A stretch of 40,302 nucleotides of DNA. Source: Promicromonospora citrea (GTDB lineage: Bacteria > Actinomycetota > Actinomycetes > Actinomycetales > Cellulomonadaceae). The stretch spans positions 1-40,302 of the forward strand of contig NZ_JABEMG010000030.1 in the NCBI RefSeq assembly GCF_013004695.1, in the 5' to 3' direction. The notes under the pieces were generated by a model, which worked only from the letters and a program-made list of their open reading frames with translations, ran no database searches and was not told the origin of the DNA. Shown piece by piece: positions 24,816 to 33,692 of this stretch. How positions within the stretch are numbered: position 1 is the first letter of the stretch; every line of letters begins with the position of its first letter. The position numbers and the translations under genes are program-made.

Positions 24816-25926
24816 CGCCCGACCGCGTGACGCACGCGTCTACAAGACACTCCGCACCGCGCACCTCGAGCGCGCCCTGGCCCTGCCGCCGGCCGACATC
24901 CTCTACCAGGACAGCCGCTACGACTTCGACGAGGACCTGGTCGGCCGCGTGCGGCCGGAGCAGGTCGGCGACCTCCGGTGCGCGTGGCTCGTCGCCCGGC
25001 GCGGCTACCGGATCGTCGAGATCAACGAGCCCGCCGCCATCGACTGCGTGCGCCGTGCGGCCGCCGTCGTGCTCGCGCTCGCGGTGAGCGACGTGCTGCG
25101 GCGCCGCCGCACCCGGGTGGTCACCTACGCGATCGGCAACATCGACCCGCGCGCGCTCCCCCGTCCGACGGCCTGGTGGCCCCGCCTCGGCCGCGCGCTC
25201 GACCTGCTGCTCGCCCGCTGGGTCTGGCGGCGCACCGACCGGGTCGCGTTCGGCACCGAGACGTCACGGCAGCTCTACGGCAGCGTCTTCGGCCTGGCCG
25301 GACGACGCCGGCCGCACTGGACCACCATCGAGGCCCTGCCCGCCCCGTGCGACTGCGTCCCCGCGGGCGCCACGCCCGACAAGGCACCCGGCCGCATCCT
25401 GTTCCTCGGTGACCTCTCGCCCCGCAAGGGGTTCGACGCGGTGCTCGCGGCCTGGGGTGCCGTGCGACGCCGTCTGCCCGGCGCCGTGCTCACCGTGGTG
25501 GGCCGCGGCGCCCTGCTGGACCGGGCGTACGAGACGGCCCGGGCCGACGACCGCGTGCGCGTGATCGCCGACCCGCCCCGCGACGTCGTCCACGCGGAGC
25601 TGCGGCGGGCGTCGGTCGTGGTGCTGCCGTCACGGCGGCAGGGCGCGTGGCGCGAGCAGGTCGGGCTGCCCCTGGTCGAGGGCCTCGCGCACGGTTGCAC
25701 GGTGGTGACCACCGACGAGACCGGCATCGCCGACTGGCTGGAGCGCGCGGGCCACGGCGTGATCCCCGCCGGCTCCCTCGCGGAGCTGCTCGCTCCCGTG
25801 CTGGCGGAGGCGGCGGCCCACCCGCTCGACCCGGAGTCCGTGCGCGCGTCGCTGCCCAGCCAGGACTCGCGCCTCGAGGCGGACGCGTGGTTGTTCGCCC
25901 GCGAGGTCATCGCGGCGCCGGCGTGA
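24799..25926 (+). CDS. GT4-like glycosyltransferase
   Basis: 375 residues, GT-B fold. The C-terminal half shows the nucleotide-sugar domain: RILFLGDLSPRKGFDAVLAA, LTVVGRGALLD, and the donor-binding EX7E-like region QVGLPLVEGLAHGCTVVTTD. The N-terminal half is divergent and has a hydrophobic stretch (AAVVLALAVSDVL) that may sit at the membrane. It starts within the BY-kinase gene, so it is translationally coupled as the third gene of the phosphatase operon. Acceptor and sugar are unknown. Confidence 0.87.
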   Translation: MNVPGDARPRDARVYKTLRTAHLERALALPPADILYQDSRYDFDEDLVGRVRPEQVGDLRCAWLVARRGYRIVEINEPAAIDCVRRAAAVVLALAVSDVLRRRRTRVVTYAIGNIDPRALPRPTAWWPRLGRALDLLLARWVWRRTDRVAFGTETSRQLYGSVFGLAGRRRPHWTTIEALPAPCDCVPAGATPDKAPGRILFLGDLSPRKGFDAVLAAWGAVRRRLPGAVLTVVGRGALLDRAYETARADDRVRVIADPPRDVVHAELRRASVVVLPSRRQGAWREQVGLPLVEGLAHGCTVVTTDETGIADWLERAGHGVIPAGSLAELLAPVLAEAAAHPLDPESVRASLPSQDSRLEADAWLFAREVIAAPA

Positions 25927-25967
25927 GGTCTCGGTGGGGCGGTGGTCCCGCCTGGTCGTCGCCGGGA

Positions 25968-26039
25968 ATCACTTTTCATCCCGCCGTTTCTCGGCTTTGA
26001 GGCCCGTCAAAGCCGATTAACGTCGGGTTGAAAGGTGAT
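25968..26039. repeat. Palindrome family P60, copy 3
   Basis: 31-base arms (25968-25998 and 26009-26039) with five mismatches, one of them a G-U pair, around a 10-base loop. The core CGTTTCTCGGCTTT is shared with copies 1 and 2. It lies between the convergent glycosyltransferase and acyltransferase genes and is a likely bidirectional terminator. This copy is the most diverged, and the rest of the 199-base gap shows nothing else. Confidence 0.85.
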
Positions 26040-26125
26040 CTTGGGGTGGCGCCGGGTGCGCCATGAGCGGCAGGCCGGCGAGCGTAGGAGCTGTCGGCGC
26101 ATGCGGGCGAAGAGACCGAGGATCC

Positions 26126-27187
26126 CTACGGTCGGCGGTGGGCCGCGGACTCAGTAGTTCGCCGCGACGCCGTCCATGGCGGGGGCGCGTAGAGGTAGCG
26201 CAGGGGGCTCGACGCCGTCCAGCGGTGCACCAGGAGCGACAGGGCCGTGGCCACGACGGTCGCGGCCGGCACGGCGAGCAGCCCGGCCGCGTGCGGGAGC
26301 GTCGTCGAGCCGACCAGGGCGAACACCAGGGACGATCCCAGGATGATCACCGGCGTGTGACCCAGGTAGACGGGGAGGGTCGAGGTGCCCGTACGGACCA
26401 GCACGGCACTGCGCGCGAGGAAGGTGCCGAGCGCGGCGCCCGCGAGGACGCCGGCGACGCACAGCGCGAAGTAGACGCCGACCACGGAGCGCAGGCCCGC
26501 TGTCTCGACGACGGCCGCGAGCACCGCCCACCCTGCCACCGTCGCGACCCGGACGCCCCAGGGTGTGCGCGTGAACCGGAGCAGGAGAGCGCGCAGCTGC
26601 ATGCCGCAGACGAAGAACACGTAGTACTTGAGCGCCCCGTTCCACCCGACGTTGCCGAGGTCGAAGCCGTCGGTCAGCGCGACGACCGACGGTGCGGCGG
26701 CGAGCAGGAGGTGCCACCCCGGGTCGACCGACCGCAGCAGCCGGGCAAGCACGCAGAACAGCGCCAGCGCCCAGATGAACCACAGCTCGAACTGCGGGCG
26801 GACGGGCGACAGGAGGAGGTCGCGCACCATCGGCCCGACGCCGAGCGGCGTGCCGCGCAGCGCGAAGCCGACCAGGTAGCACGCGGTGCCGATGCACTCC
26901 CACACCACGAAGACCCACACGTACAGCCGCAGCCGCCGGTCCCAGAGGGTCCGCCAGGACGTGCCGGCCTCGCCCCGCGCAGCCACGCGGTGCGCCAGCA
27001 GCCCCGAGATCATGAAGAAGAACGGCATGCGGACGGCGGAGAGGTAGTCGTTGACCTGCTCCCACGCGGGCACGTCGAACCACCGCGCGGCGTGGTAGAC
27101 GACCACGAGGAGGACGGCGAGGCCGCGGCCCGCGTCGATCCACGTCTCGCGGCCGGGCGGAGCGGCAGGGGCGGGTGCGCCGGTCAC
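26126..27187 (-). CDS. Acyltransferase family 3 membrane protein
   Basis: 353 residues with about ten TM segments. The family's N-terminal motif is RETWIDAGRGLAVLLVVVYH (about 14-33, with the conserved His), followed by VRMPFFFMISGLLAHR. Such proteins O-acetylate or O-acylate surface sugars. GTG 27187 overlaps the ligase stop as GTGA, making it the last gene of the three-gene minus-strand unit. Confidence 0.92.
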   Translation of the reverse strand: MTGAPAPAAPPGRETWIDAGRGLAVLLVVVYHAARWFDVPAWEQVNDYLSAVRMPFFFMISGLLAHRVAARGEAGTSWRTLWDRRLRLYVWVFVVWECIGTACYLVGFALRGTPLGVGPMVRDLLLSPVRPQFELWFIWALALFCVLARLLRSVDPGWHLLLAAAPSVVALTDGFDLGNVGWNGALKYYVFFVCGMQLRALLLRFTRTPWGVRVATVAGWAVLAAVVETAGLRSVVGVYFALCVAGVLAGAALGTFLARSAVLVRTGTSTLPVYLGHTPVIILGSSLVFALVGSTTLPHAAGLLAVPAATVVATALSLLVHRWTASSPLRYLYAPPPWTASRRTTESAAHRRP

Positions 27188-28440
27188 TGGTCGGCCCTCC
27201 CCGCCGCCCCCAGGACGGGGGCCATCAGCGCGACGGCGAGGACGAGCACGGTCAGGGCGCTCTCCAGCGGCGCGAACAGCAGGTTCCACACCGACTTGAC
27301 CCCGAGGAACAGGATGAGGGCCGAGGCGGCCCGCCCCGTGGTGAGGACAGCCGTGCGGACCACCAGGAACACCAGCAGCACCACGGAGAGCACGAGCCCG
27401 GGGATGCCGCACCAGGCCCACAGGTCGCCGATCACCGAGTGCAGCTCGAAGCCGCTGCCGAACATGTAGTTCTCGACGTACCCGTTGTTGGGGTCGTACC
27501 CGAGGGCGGCCATGCCCGACTTGGCGACGAGCAGGTCCGCCATCGACGGGATGCTGCCGCCGCCGAACCCGGCCGGGGCCTCGGCCATGAGCGCGAGGGT
27601 CGCGCCGATCTCGGGGCGCCCGCCGGTGATGAGCGTGCCCGACGTCGAGAGCTGCAGCTCGGTGCGCATCTGCGCGCTCTCGCCGAGCGCGCCCTCGAGG
27701 ATCGCCGCCTGGACCGAGAGGTAGGTCCCGAGCGCGAGCAGCCCGAAGAGCAGCAGCGTGCGCAGCGCCGCGAGCCGCGACGACGCGGGCCTGCCCCACG
27801 ACTGCCACACCACGAGCAGCGCGACCATGAGCAGGATCGCGCTGCTGGACCGCCCGCCGTTGAGCGCGGAGACGCCCGCGAGCGCGAGCGCGGCCACGAC
27901 GTCGAGCCAGCGCCTGCGGAAGCGCGAGACGATCGCGAGGACCAGGACCGTGACCGGTAGGGAGAACCCGAACCGCCAGGGGTTCTCGGCGAACGTCTCG
28001 CTGGCGGGGTTGATGCCCAGCACGAGCCCGACGCCGAACGCGGCACCCACCACGGCGTTCGAGGTGCGACTGCGTGCCCAGAGGGCCGCCCCGACGCCGC
28101 AGGCGAGCGCGAGCACGACGAAGCTCGCCTCGAGCGTCCCCGCGGTGGACACACCCCGCGTGTCGGCGTGCCAGATCGTGAGCCACGCGCCCCACGCCAC
28201 CGAGACGACGGCGAGAACGGTCGTCCAGGCGACCCACCGCGAGCTGCGCAGCTGGGACGCCCACAGGGGCAGCAGCACGAGGGCGAGGGCGAGCCCCGGG
28301 GTCAGTCCGAAGAAGATGTTGCGGTTGAAGCCGCTGAGGACCATGCACAGCACCGCGAGCCCGGTCGCGGCAACGCCCCAGCCCTGCCGTCCCTCGAGGG
28401 ACGACAGGGCTGGGGCGACCGCGGTGCGGGGCGACGTCAC
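27184..28440 (-). CDS. O-antigen ligase / Wzy-like polymerase membrane protein
   Basis: 418 residues, ten or more TM segments. The diagnostic parts are NGGRSSSAILLM (about 195-206) and the long outer loop ending in GSGFELHSVIGDLWAWCGIP, then GLVLSVVLLVFL, typical of the WaaL/Wzy superfamily. It should polymerise or attach exported repeat units. It starts at GTG 28440, overlapping the stop of the upstream surface protein (GTGA). Codons 9-22 lie in a 44-base palindrome, encoding APALSSLEGRQGWG ahead of the first TM. A later start is possible, but the overlap favours this one. Confidence 0.86.
   Translation of the reverse strand: MTSPRTAVAPALSSLEGRQGWGVAATGLAVLCMVLSGFNRNIFFGLTPGLALALVLLPLWASQLRSSRWVAWTTVLAVVSVAWGAWLTIWHADTRGVSTAGTLEASFVVLALACGVGAALWARSRTSNAVVGAAFGVGLVLGINPASETFAENPWRFGFSLPVTVLVLAIVSRFRRRWLDVVAALALAGVSALNGGRSSSAILLMVALLVVWQSWGRPASSRLAALRTLLLFGLLALGTYLSVQAAILEGALGESAQMRTELQLSTSGTLITGGRPEIGATLALMAEAPAGFGGGSIPSMADLLVAKSGMAALGYDPNNGYVENYMFGSGFELHSVIGDLWAWCGIPGLVLSVVLLVFLVVRTAVLTTGRAASALILFLGVKSVWNLLFAPLESALTVLVLAVALMAPVLGAAGRADQ
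28374..28417. repeat. 44-base near-perfect palindrome inside the ligase gene
   Basis: Left half 28374-28395 and right half 28396-28417 pair with one mismatch and no loop; the centre is CTCGAG. It lies 23 bases into the ligase coding region and encodes a peptide before the first TM. It looks like an inserted repeat that kept the frame, or a hairpin acting between coupled genes. Confidence 0.85.
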
Positions 28441-31400
28441 GGCGTAGGCGGTCCCGCCCAGAAGTCGTCGAGCCGGACGACGTTCGCACCCGTCGTCACG
28501 TTGCCCGACAGGCTGAGCGCGTAACCCACGCCGCCGGCGTCCTGCAGCTGGGCCGTCGAGTCGGTGGCGGTGAGGCGCCACGTCGCCGGCTCGGGTGTCC
28601 CGGCCTTCCAGACCTTGCCCCGGACGGTGGTCGGCGAGGTGCCGGTCACCTGGAACCGGACCGCCAGCTTCTCACCCGGTCCGACGCTCAGGTCCGCGAT
28701 GTTCGCGGCGGCGAGCGTCGTCTCCGAGGACTGGAGCGCGACGAGCTGGAGCTGGACGGCCCCGGTCGCCTTGACCCAGACCTTCGCGCGGTACTCGCTG
28801 GAGAACCCGCCGGTGCGGCCGGTCAGCGAGACGAAGGTGCCGCTGCCGTCGGAGATCTCGTCGAGCGAGAGCGTCCCGCTGACCTCGACGTCGGCCGCCG
28901 AGACGTCCGCGAGCTGCGCCTTGCGGTTCGCGCCCGGCGTCGAGAGGTCCATGGCGCCCTCACCGCCGGCCACGGAGTAGCCGGACGCTGCCCCGTACAG
29001 GGTCCAGGCCCCGCCCTTCGTGGCCGAGCCCCAGCCCGAGGACACCGTGCGGTCGAAGGTGTCGACCGCGAACTCGGCGGGTTCCGTCGCCTCGACCTCG
29101 ACCGTGTCCTGCGCCGTGACGCCCTCGCTGTCCTCCACGGTGAGGGTCACCGTGTAGGTGCCGGGGGCGGCGTAGGTGTGGGTCGCCTGGGCGCCGGTCG
29201 CCGTCTCGCCGTCGCCGAAGTCCCAGGTGTAGGACGCGATCGGGCCATCAGGGTCGGACGAGCCACGCCCGTCGACCTGCACGACGAGATCCTCGACGGT
29301 CGCGGTCGCCTCGGCGACCGGCGGCCGGTTCGGGCGGCCCTGGAGCCCCACGGTCCGGTGGTCGAGCACCGCGGCGGCGGACAGCGCCGTCGGGTAGACC
29401 GCGACGTCGTCGATCGTGCCGGAGAACCGGTCGCCCAGCCCGAGCAGCGGGCGGTTGGGCCAGTTGGCCAGCGTGTCGGCGCCGATCCGCCAGTAGCCGG
29501 TGATGGCCTGGCCGCGGGTGGTGGCGGCGCGCTGGTCGACCAGGGCGCCGTCGACGTACAGCTTCATGCCGTCCGGACCGAGCGTGCCCACCACGTGGTG
29601 CCACGCGTTGTTGTCGACCCGGCCCGGCGAGCGCAGGGCGCGCCGCGTGCCGTCGTTGACGCCGAAGCTGATCCGGCCGCCCGAGTCGACGTAGAGGATC
29701 CGGTCCGTCTGGCTGGACGTGCCGGTCGAGCTGTTGCTGTTGCCGAACCCGACGATGCGGCCCGTGCCGTTGCCCTTGATCCACGCCTCGACGGTGAACG
29801 TGTCGGGGCCCTGGATCCGCTGCGGCGACACCAGCCGGCTGCCCGCGGAGTTCTGGAACGTCGCCGCGCCGTTCGAGTCACCGGCGATCGCACCGGCCGC
29901 GCCGAGACGGACCGCCGACGGGACCGCGAGGTCCGCACCGTTCGCCCAGTCGAACGAGGTGCCGGAGCCCTGGGGCTCCCCGAGGCGCCAGTAGTTGAGC
30001 GCGCCGTCGTCGAGCACGGTGTTGGCGTACGGGCTGGCCGGGGCGTTCGAGACGGTCACGGTGACCCACTCGGACTTCTTCACGTTGCCCGAGGGGTCGG
30101 TGACCGTCAGCCGGTACTGGTGCTGCGAGCCCGCCTGCAGGCCCGTGTCCTGGGCGCTCCGCGTGACGGGAGCCCAGAACTTCGTCGCGATCGTGTCCTC
30201 GTAGACCGGCGCCTGCGCCTCGGAGTCGCGGTAGATCCGGTAGGTCAGCGCCTCGTCGTCGCGGTCCCACGTGGTCGAGAAGCTGAGCCGGACCGCGCCG
30301 GCCGCGACCGAGCGCGCGGTCGGGTTGAGCGCAGCCCCGGAGTCGACCGGTCCCTGGTTGTTCGGCGCGGCCGAGCGCTTGGCGTACCGGACGATGCCTT
30401 GCTGAACAGCTCCGTTCACCCTAGGGAACTCGCCGCCGTAGAGGACGTAGTCGTCGTTGCCCGTCACGCTCCAGACGGCCTGGTTCTTGCCGGTGTAGGT
30501 GCCGACGTCGGTCTGCGGGTACCAGGTAAGCAGCTCGGGCCGCGGCGTACCCGGGTGGTCCGGGTAGCCGTAGATGTCGCGCGTGTTGGTACCGCGCACC
30601 TCGTTGATCCACGCGGTCGAGTGGTAATGCGACCAGGGCTCCGTCTGCGGGAACCCGCCGCTGTTGCCGCAGTAGTGCTTGTGGCTGGCGGTGTAGACGA
30701 CGTCGCCCAGCGGGACGACGTCGTAGGTGTCGCCGTGGCAGTCCTCGAGCCAGACGAGCTGGCCGTCGGCCCAGCTCACCCGGAAGGTGCCCTCGGTGGT
30801 GCCACCCCGGCCGAAGTGCCAGCCGACGCCGTACCAGCCCTCCTCGCCGTCGCTGGCGAGGCGCATGATGCTGGAGTTGTCACCGGCGTTGCGGATGCGG
30901 GAGTTGACCGGCAGCGGCTTGCTGGCGCCGGTCGCGGCGTCCAGCCACGCCAGGCCGTACCCGTTCGCGGTGTTGGAGTTCACCGAGGTGAACGTGCCGG
31001 AGATGACCACGGACTGCTCGTCCGGCGACACGACGATCGACTGCACCTGCCGGTCGTCGACGACGGGCTTGAACCCCGTGAGCGCCACGCCGTTCGACGC
31101 GTTCATGGCCGCGACGCGGTAGCGCGTGTTGCCGTTCACCGCCGAGAAGTACCCGCCGGCGTAGACGGTCGTGTTCGTGGCGGCGACGGCCTTCGTGTTG
31201 CCGTTCATGGTGGGCGCGAACGACGTGTTCAGCGAGCCGCTCGGTAGGTTGAAGGCCGCGATGCGGCTCCGGGTGGCGCCGTCGACCGTGGTGAAGCCAC
31301 CGACGACGTACAGGCGCGTCCCGTCGGGCGACACCGCCATGTCGGTGACGTTGCCGTTGAGCGTGTGGTTGAACGACGTGTCGAGCACGCCCGTGTTCAG

Positions 31401-31715
31401 GTCGTACGCCAGGAGGTGCGTGCGGGGCACCTGGTTGGTGCCGGGGGCCGCGCCGGCCGGGCGCGCGTTCTGGAACTCACCGCCGACGTACACCTTGTTG
31501 CCGACGATGACCTGCTTCCAGACCACGCCGTCGACCTGGACGGTCGGCAGGGCGTCGGCGGACACGGTGGCCGGGTCGGTGACCTCGGCCGTGGCCACGG
31601 GGGCCTGTTCGAGGGCGGCAGACGCCGTCGGCGCCGTCACCAGCGACGTGACGACGAGCGTCATGCTCGCCAGGACGGCTGATATCCGCCGACCGGGCAC
31701 GGGGAGAGGAGACAC
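28437..31715 (-). CDS. Secreted multi-domain surface protein (propeller-like, Fn3, LamG, PKD)
   Basis: 1092 residues. Signal peptide 1-33 (ISAVLASMTLVVTSLVTAPT, ASA-A). Delta-60/propeller-like repeats (about 55-445; units such as GTRLYVVGGFTTVDGATRSR and NTTVYAGGYFSAVNGNTRYR). Fn3-like domain (about 460-557). LamG/concanavalin domain (about 565-791, FTVEAWIKGNG, WHHVVGTL, GTIDDVAVYPTALS). PKD domain (about 797-877, SSDPDGPIASYTWDFGDGE). A C-terminal domain opens with FDRTVSSGWGSA. There is no sortase signal. It probably binds or organises the polysaccharide outside the cell. It is first in a coupled unit with the ligase and acyltransferase. GTG 31715 has GAGG 5 bases upstream. Confidence 0.9.
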   Translation of the reverse strand: MSPLPVPGRRISAVLASMTLVVTSLVTAPTASAALEQAPVATAEVTDPATVSADALPTVQVDGVVWKQVIVGNKVYVGGEFQNARPAGAAPGTNQVPRTHLLAYDLNTGVLDTSFNHTLNGNVTDMAVSPDGTRLYVVGGFTTVDGATRSRIAAFNLPSGSLNTSFAPTMNGNTKAVAATNTTVYAGGYFSAVNGNTRYRVAAMNASNGVALTGFKPVVDDRQVQSIVVSPDEQSVVISGTFTSVNSNTANGYGLAWLDAATGASKPLPVNSRIRNAGDNSSIMRLASDGEEGWYGVGWHFGRGGTTEGTFRVSWADGQLVWLEDCHGDTYDVVPLGDVVYTASHKHYCGNSGGFPQTEPWSHYHSTAWINEVRGTNTRDIYGYPDHPGTPRPELLTWYPQTDVGTYTGKNQAVWSVTGNDDYVLYGGEFPRVNGAVQQGIVRYAKRSAAPNNQGPVDSGAALNPTARSVAAGAVRLSFSTTWDRDDEALTYRIYRDSEAQAPVYEDTIATKFWAPVTRSAQDTGLQAGSQHQYRLTVTDPSGNVKKSEWVTVTVSNAPASPYANTVLDDGALNYWRLGEPQGSGTSFDWANGADLAVPSAVRLGAAGAIAGDSNGAATFQNSAGSRLVSPQRIQGPDTFTVEAWIKGNGTGRIVGFGNSNSSTGTSSQTDRILYVDSGGRISFGVNDGTRRALRSPGRVDNNAWHHVVGTLGPDGMKLYVDGALVDQRAATTRGQAITGYWRIGADTLANWPNRPLLGLGDRFSGTIDDVAVYPTALSAAAVLDHRTVGLQGRPNRPPVAEATATVEDLVVQVDGRGSSDPDGPIASYTWDFGDGETATGAQATHTYAAPGTYTVTLTVEDSEGVTAQDTVEVEATEPAEFAVDTFDRTVSSGWGSATKGGAWTLYGAASGYSVAGGEGAMDLSTPGANRKAQLADVSAADVEVSGTLSLDEISDGSGTFVSLTGRTGGFSSEYRAKVWVKATGAVQLQLVALQSSETTLAAANIADLSVGPGEKLAVRFQVTGTSPTTVRGKVWKAGTPEPATWRLTATDSTAQLQDAGGVGYALSLSGNVTTGANVVRLDDFWAGPPTP

Positions 31716-31801
31716 GAGGACCTCACTGGGGAGAGAGCTGCTGAGAAGCCGGCCGGGCCGAGGGGCCGGGCGGTGTGGACCTGCGAAGACCGTTGTCCGT
31801 C

Positions 31802-31807
31802 ACGCTA
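31802..31807 (-). promoter_or_regulatory. -10 element of the surface-protein/ligase/acyltransferase unit
   Basis: TAGCGT on the minus strand, the same hexamer as for the phosphatase operon; it implies a leader of about 80 bases. A TCACCC direct repeat lies 33 bases upstream. Confidence 0.45.
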
Positions 31808-31840
31808 ATAGCGGACACGACGGTCAGCCCTCGCAAACCG

Positions 31841-31857
31841 GGGTGAATGGCGGGTGA
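31841..31857 (-). promoter_or_regulatory. PHO-box-like TCACCC direct repeat
   Basis: On the minus strand TCACCC-GCCAT-TCACCC, an exact 11-base period, 33 bases upstream of the -10 box. This is a typical activator position for an OmpR-family response regulator. Confidence 0.6.
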
Positions 31858-31867
31858 TCTCGCGGCG

Positions 31868-32572
31868 TCAGGCGCCGGTGAAGATGATGACGGGCGAACC
31901 GATTCCCGGATCGACCTCGAGCTCGACGCGGTCCTGCTGGTCGGCCGGCACCGTGAAGACGAACGCGCCACGGGCGGTCCTGCCGTCGGCGGTCTCGGCC
32001 TCGAACGCCTTGCCACCGGGCTTGAGCAGCTGGTTCGCGGGCGTGCGGTCGGCGCCGTAGTAGGCGTTCACCACGATGGTGCGCAGGTCCAGCGTCTCGC
32101 CGGTGCCGTTGGTGACGTCGATCGTGAACCGGAGGGCGGGCCCGCCGACCTCGCCGGGGAGGTTCGCCTCCCCCTCGACCTTCTCGACCTCGGCGACCGC
32201 GACGGTGACGCCGGGCTGCGGCGTGGCCTCGGCGTCGAAGGGCCGCGGTTCGAGCGTCTCGCGGGCCGCGGGCTCGTTCCCGCCCTCCTTGCCGCCCTCG
32301 CCGCCGGAGTCACCGCCACCCTGCTCCGCGTCGGCACCCTCGTCGGCTCCGTCGTCGTCCGACCCTCCGTCGCTCGTGCCGTCGTCCGTCCCGCCCTCCG
32401 GCGCGTCACCGGTGGGCGACACCGTCGCGGACGGCGACGCCGACGCGCCCGCCGCCACCGGGTCGACGCCGCCCCGGAGCGCGAACGCGGCCACGACGGC
32501 GGCCACCACCACGAGGACGAGGGCGAGGCCGAGCACCAGGCGGCGCCGGGTGAGAGGGAACGATGCGGGCAT
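31868..32572 (-). CDS. Membrane-anchored DUF4352 protein
   Basis: 234 residues. One TM near the N-terminus (about 9-31, RRLVLGLALVLVVVAAVVAA) precedes a Ser/Asp/Gly/Glu-rich linker (about 38-95) and an outer DUF4352 Ig-like domain (VTVAVAEVEKVEGEANLPG, LRFTIDVTNGTGETLDLRTI, RGAFVFTVPADQQDRVEL). This is a clearer member of the fold seen in the trio at 15.5-17.7 kb. It lies between the glycosyltransferase and surface-protein genes, all on the minus strand. TACGCT lies 7 bases before the ATG. Role in the locus unknown. Confidence 0.88.
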   Translation of the reverse strand: MPASFPLTRRRLVLGLALVLVVVAAVVAAFALRGGVDPVAAGASASPSATVSPTGDAPEGGTDDGTSDGGSDDDGADEGADAEQGGGDSGGEGGKEGGNEPAARETLEPRPFDAEATPQPGVTVAVAEVEKVEGEANLPGEVGGPALRFTIDVTNGTGETLDLRTIVVNAYYGADRTPANQLLKPGGKAFEAETADGRTARGAFVFTVPADQQDRVELEVDPGIGSPVIIFTGA

Positions 32573-32579
32573 GTCCGGG

Positions 32580-32585
32580 AGCGTA
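32580..32585 (-). promoter_or_regulatory. DUF4352-gene -10 element (leaderless)
   Basis: TACGCT on the minus strand ends 7 bases before the ATG. TCACCC (32625-32630, overlapping the stop of the upstream gene) lies 39 bases upstream, the same distance as one hexamer in the phosphatase promoter. Confidence 0.5.
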
Positions 32586-32624
32586 ATCCCGCGCACGGCC
32601 GCTGACGCCGCCGAACGCCGGAGT

Positions 32625-33602
32625 TCACCCCTGCCGGGCGTAGGGCAGCAGCACCCGCCCGGTGACGGCGAGCAGCTCGCCCCGCGACCGCGCGAGCGTC
32701 CGACGCCCCCTGGCGTCACCGCCGACGTCGGACCGCACGGCCGCGAGCGCCACCTGCCCGGCGCCGAGCACGCCGCGCGCCAAGCCGGCAGCGAGGGTGC
32801 GGGCACGCACGCGGGCGCGAGCGAGCCGATCGGGCGCGAGCAGGAGCGCCACGCGGGCCGAGGAGTTGGCCAGCCCGGCGGTCCGCGCCAGGAGGTAGTC
32901 GCGGGTGAGCCGGTCGGCGGGCACCACGTCGGAGACGACGGCCTCGGCACACCAGACGATGCGCCCGCCGGCGGCGGTGAGCGCGCTGGTGAAGTGCGTG
33001 TCCTCGCCGCCGGAGAGCCCGAGGGCCGGGTCGAACGCGAGGCCGGCGCGGCGGACGGCTCGCAGGTCGAGCAGCAGGTTGTTGGTGGCTGCCGTGCGGA
33101 CGACGGTTCCGGTGGCGAGGCCGGCCCGGTGGGTGCGGTCGTAGAAGCCGCCCGCGCGCACCCAGGGGTCGGGCTCGACCTCGTAGCTCGAGGTGACGGG
33201 ACCGGTGACGGCGTGCGCGCCGGTCTCCCGGTAGGTCGTCCAGAGCGCGCGGAGCCAGCCCTGACCGGGCACCTCGTCGTCGTCGACGAAGACGAGCAGG
33301 TCGTGGTCGGCCCCCGCACGCAGCGCGCGGTTGCGGGCGGCGGCGATGCCGGGCTCCGGCTCGACGACGGTCGTGACCGGCCAGTCCTGCCCGGCCGCGG
33401 GCCGCACGTCGTCCACGGCGCGGGCGCCCGTGCCCGCCGGGTCGTTGTCCACGACGAGCACGCTCGCCGTGACGCCCGGGCCACCCCGCCGCGCGAGGTC
33501 CGCCACCTGCTCGACGAGCAGCGGCACGAGGGCCGCGACGCGGTCAGGGCGACGGTAGGTCAGCACGGCGACCACCAGCCGTTCCCGCTCACCTGTGCCC
33601 AC
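32625..33602 (-). CDS. GT2-family glycosyltransferase
   Basis: 325 residues, GT-A fold. LVVAVLTYRRPDRVAALVPL at the N-terminus, ASVLVVDND for the nucleotide site, VEPEPGIAAARNRAL, then the metal-binding LLVFVDDDEVPGQGWL and the acceptor-side GGEDTHFTSAL. The C-terminus is amphipathic and basic. I chose GTG 33602, with AAGG about 9 bases upstream, over a GTG 9 bases earlier. It is divergent from the GT4 gene at 33693. It adds a sugar, identity unknown, to the repeat unit. Confidence 0.92.
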   Translation of the reverse strand: MGTGERERLVVAVLTYRRPDRVAALVPLLVEQVADLARRGGPGVTASVLVVDNDPAGTGARAVDDVRPAAGQDWPVTTVVEPEPGIAAARNRALRAGADHDLLVFVDDDEVPGQGWLRALWTTYRETGAHAVTGPVTSSYEVEPDPWVRAGGFYDRTHRAGLATGTVVRTAATNNLLLDLRAVRRAGLAFDPALGLSGGEDTHFTSALTAAGGRIVWCAEAVVSDVVPADRLTRDYLLARTAGLANSSARVALLLAPDRLARARVRARTLAAGLARGVLGAGQVALAAVRSDVGGDARGRRTLARSRGELLAVTGRVLLPYARQG

Positions 33603-33651
33603 GACAATCACCCTTCCGACCGCCCCATGACGGCGGATCCGGCAGTTACCG

Positions 33652-33657
33652 TAGCGT
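33652..33657 (+). promoter_or_regulatory. -10 element of the GT4-GT4-flippase operon
   Basis: TAGCGT, the hexamer shared with two other promoters of the locus; predicted start about 33664 and a 29-base leader to GTG 33693. An isolated TCACCC is at 33608-33613. Confidence 0.45.
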
Positions 33658-33692
33658 GGCCAGACCCCAGATCCCCCGGAGAGACGAGACCC

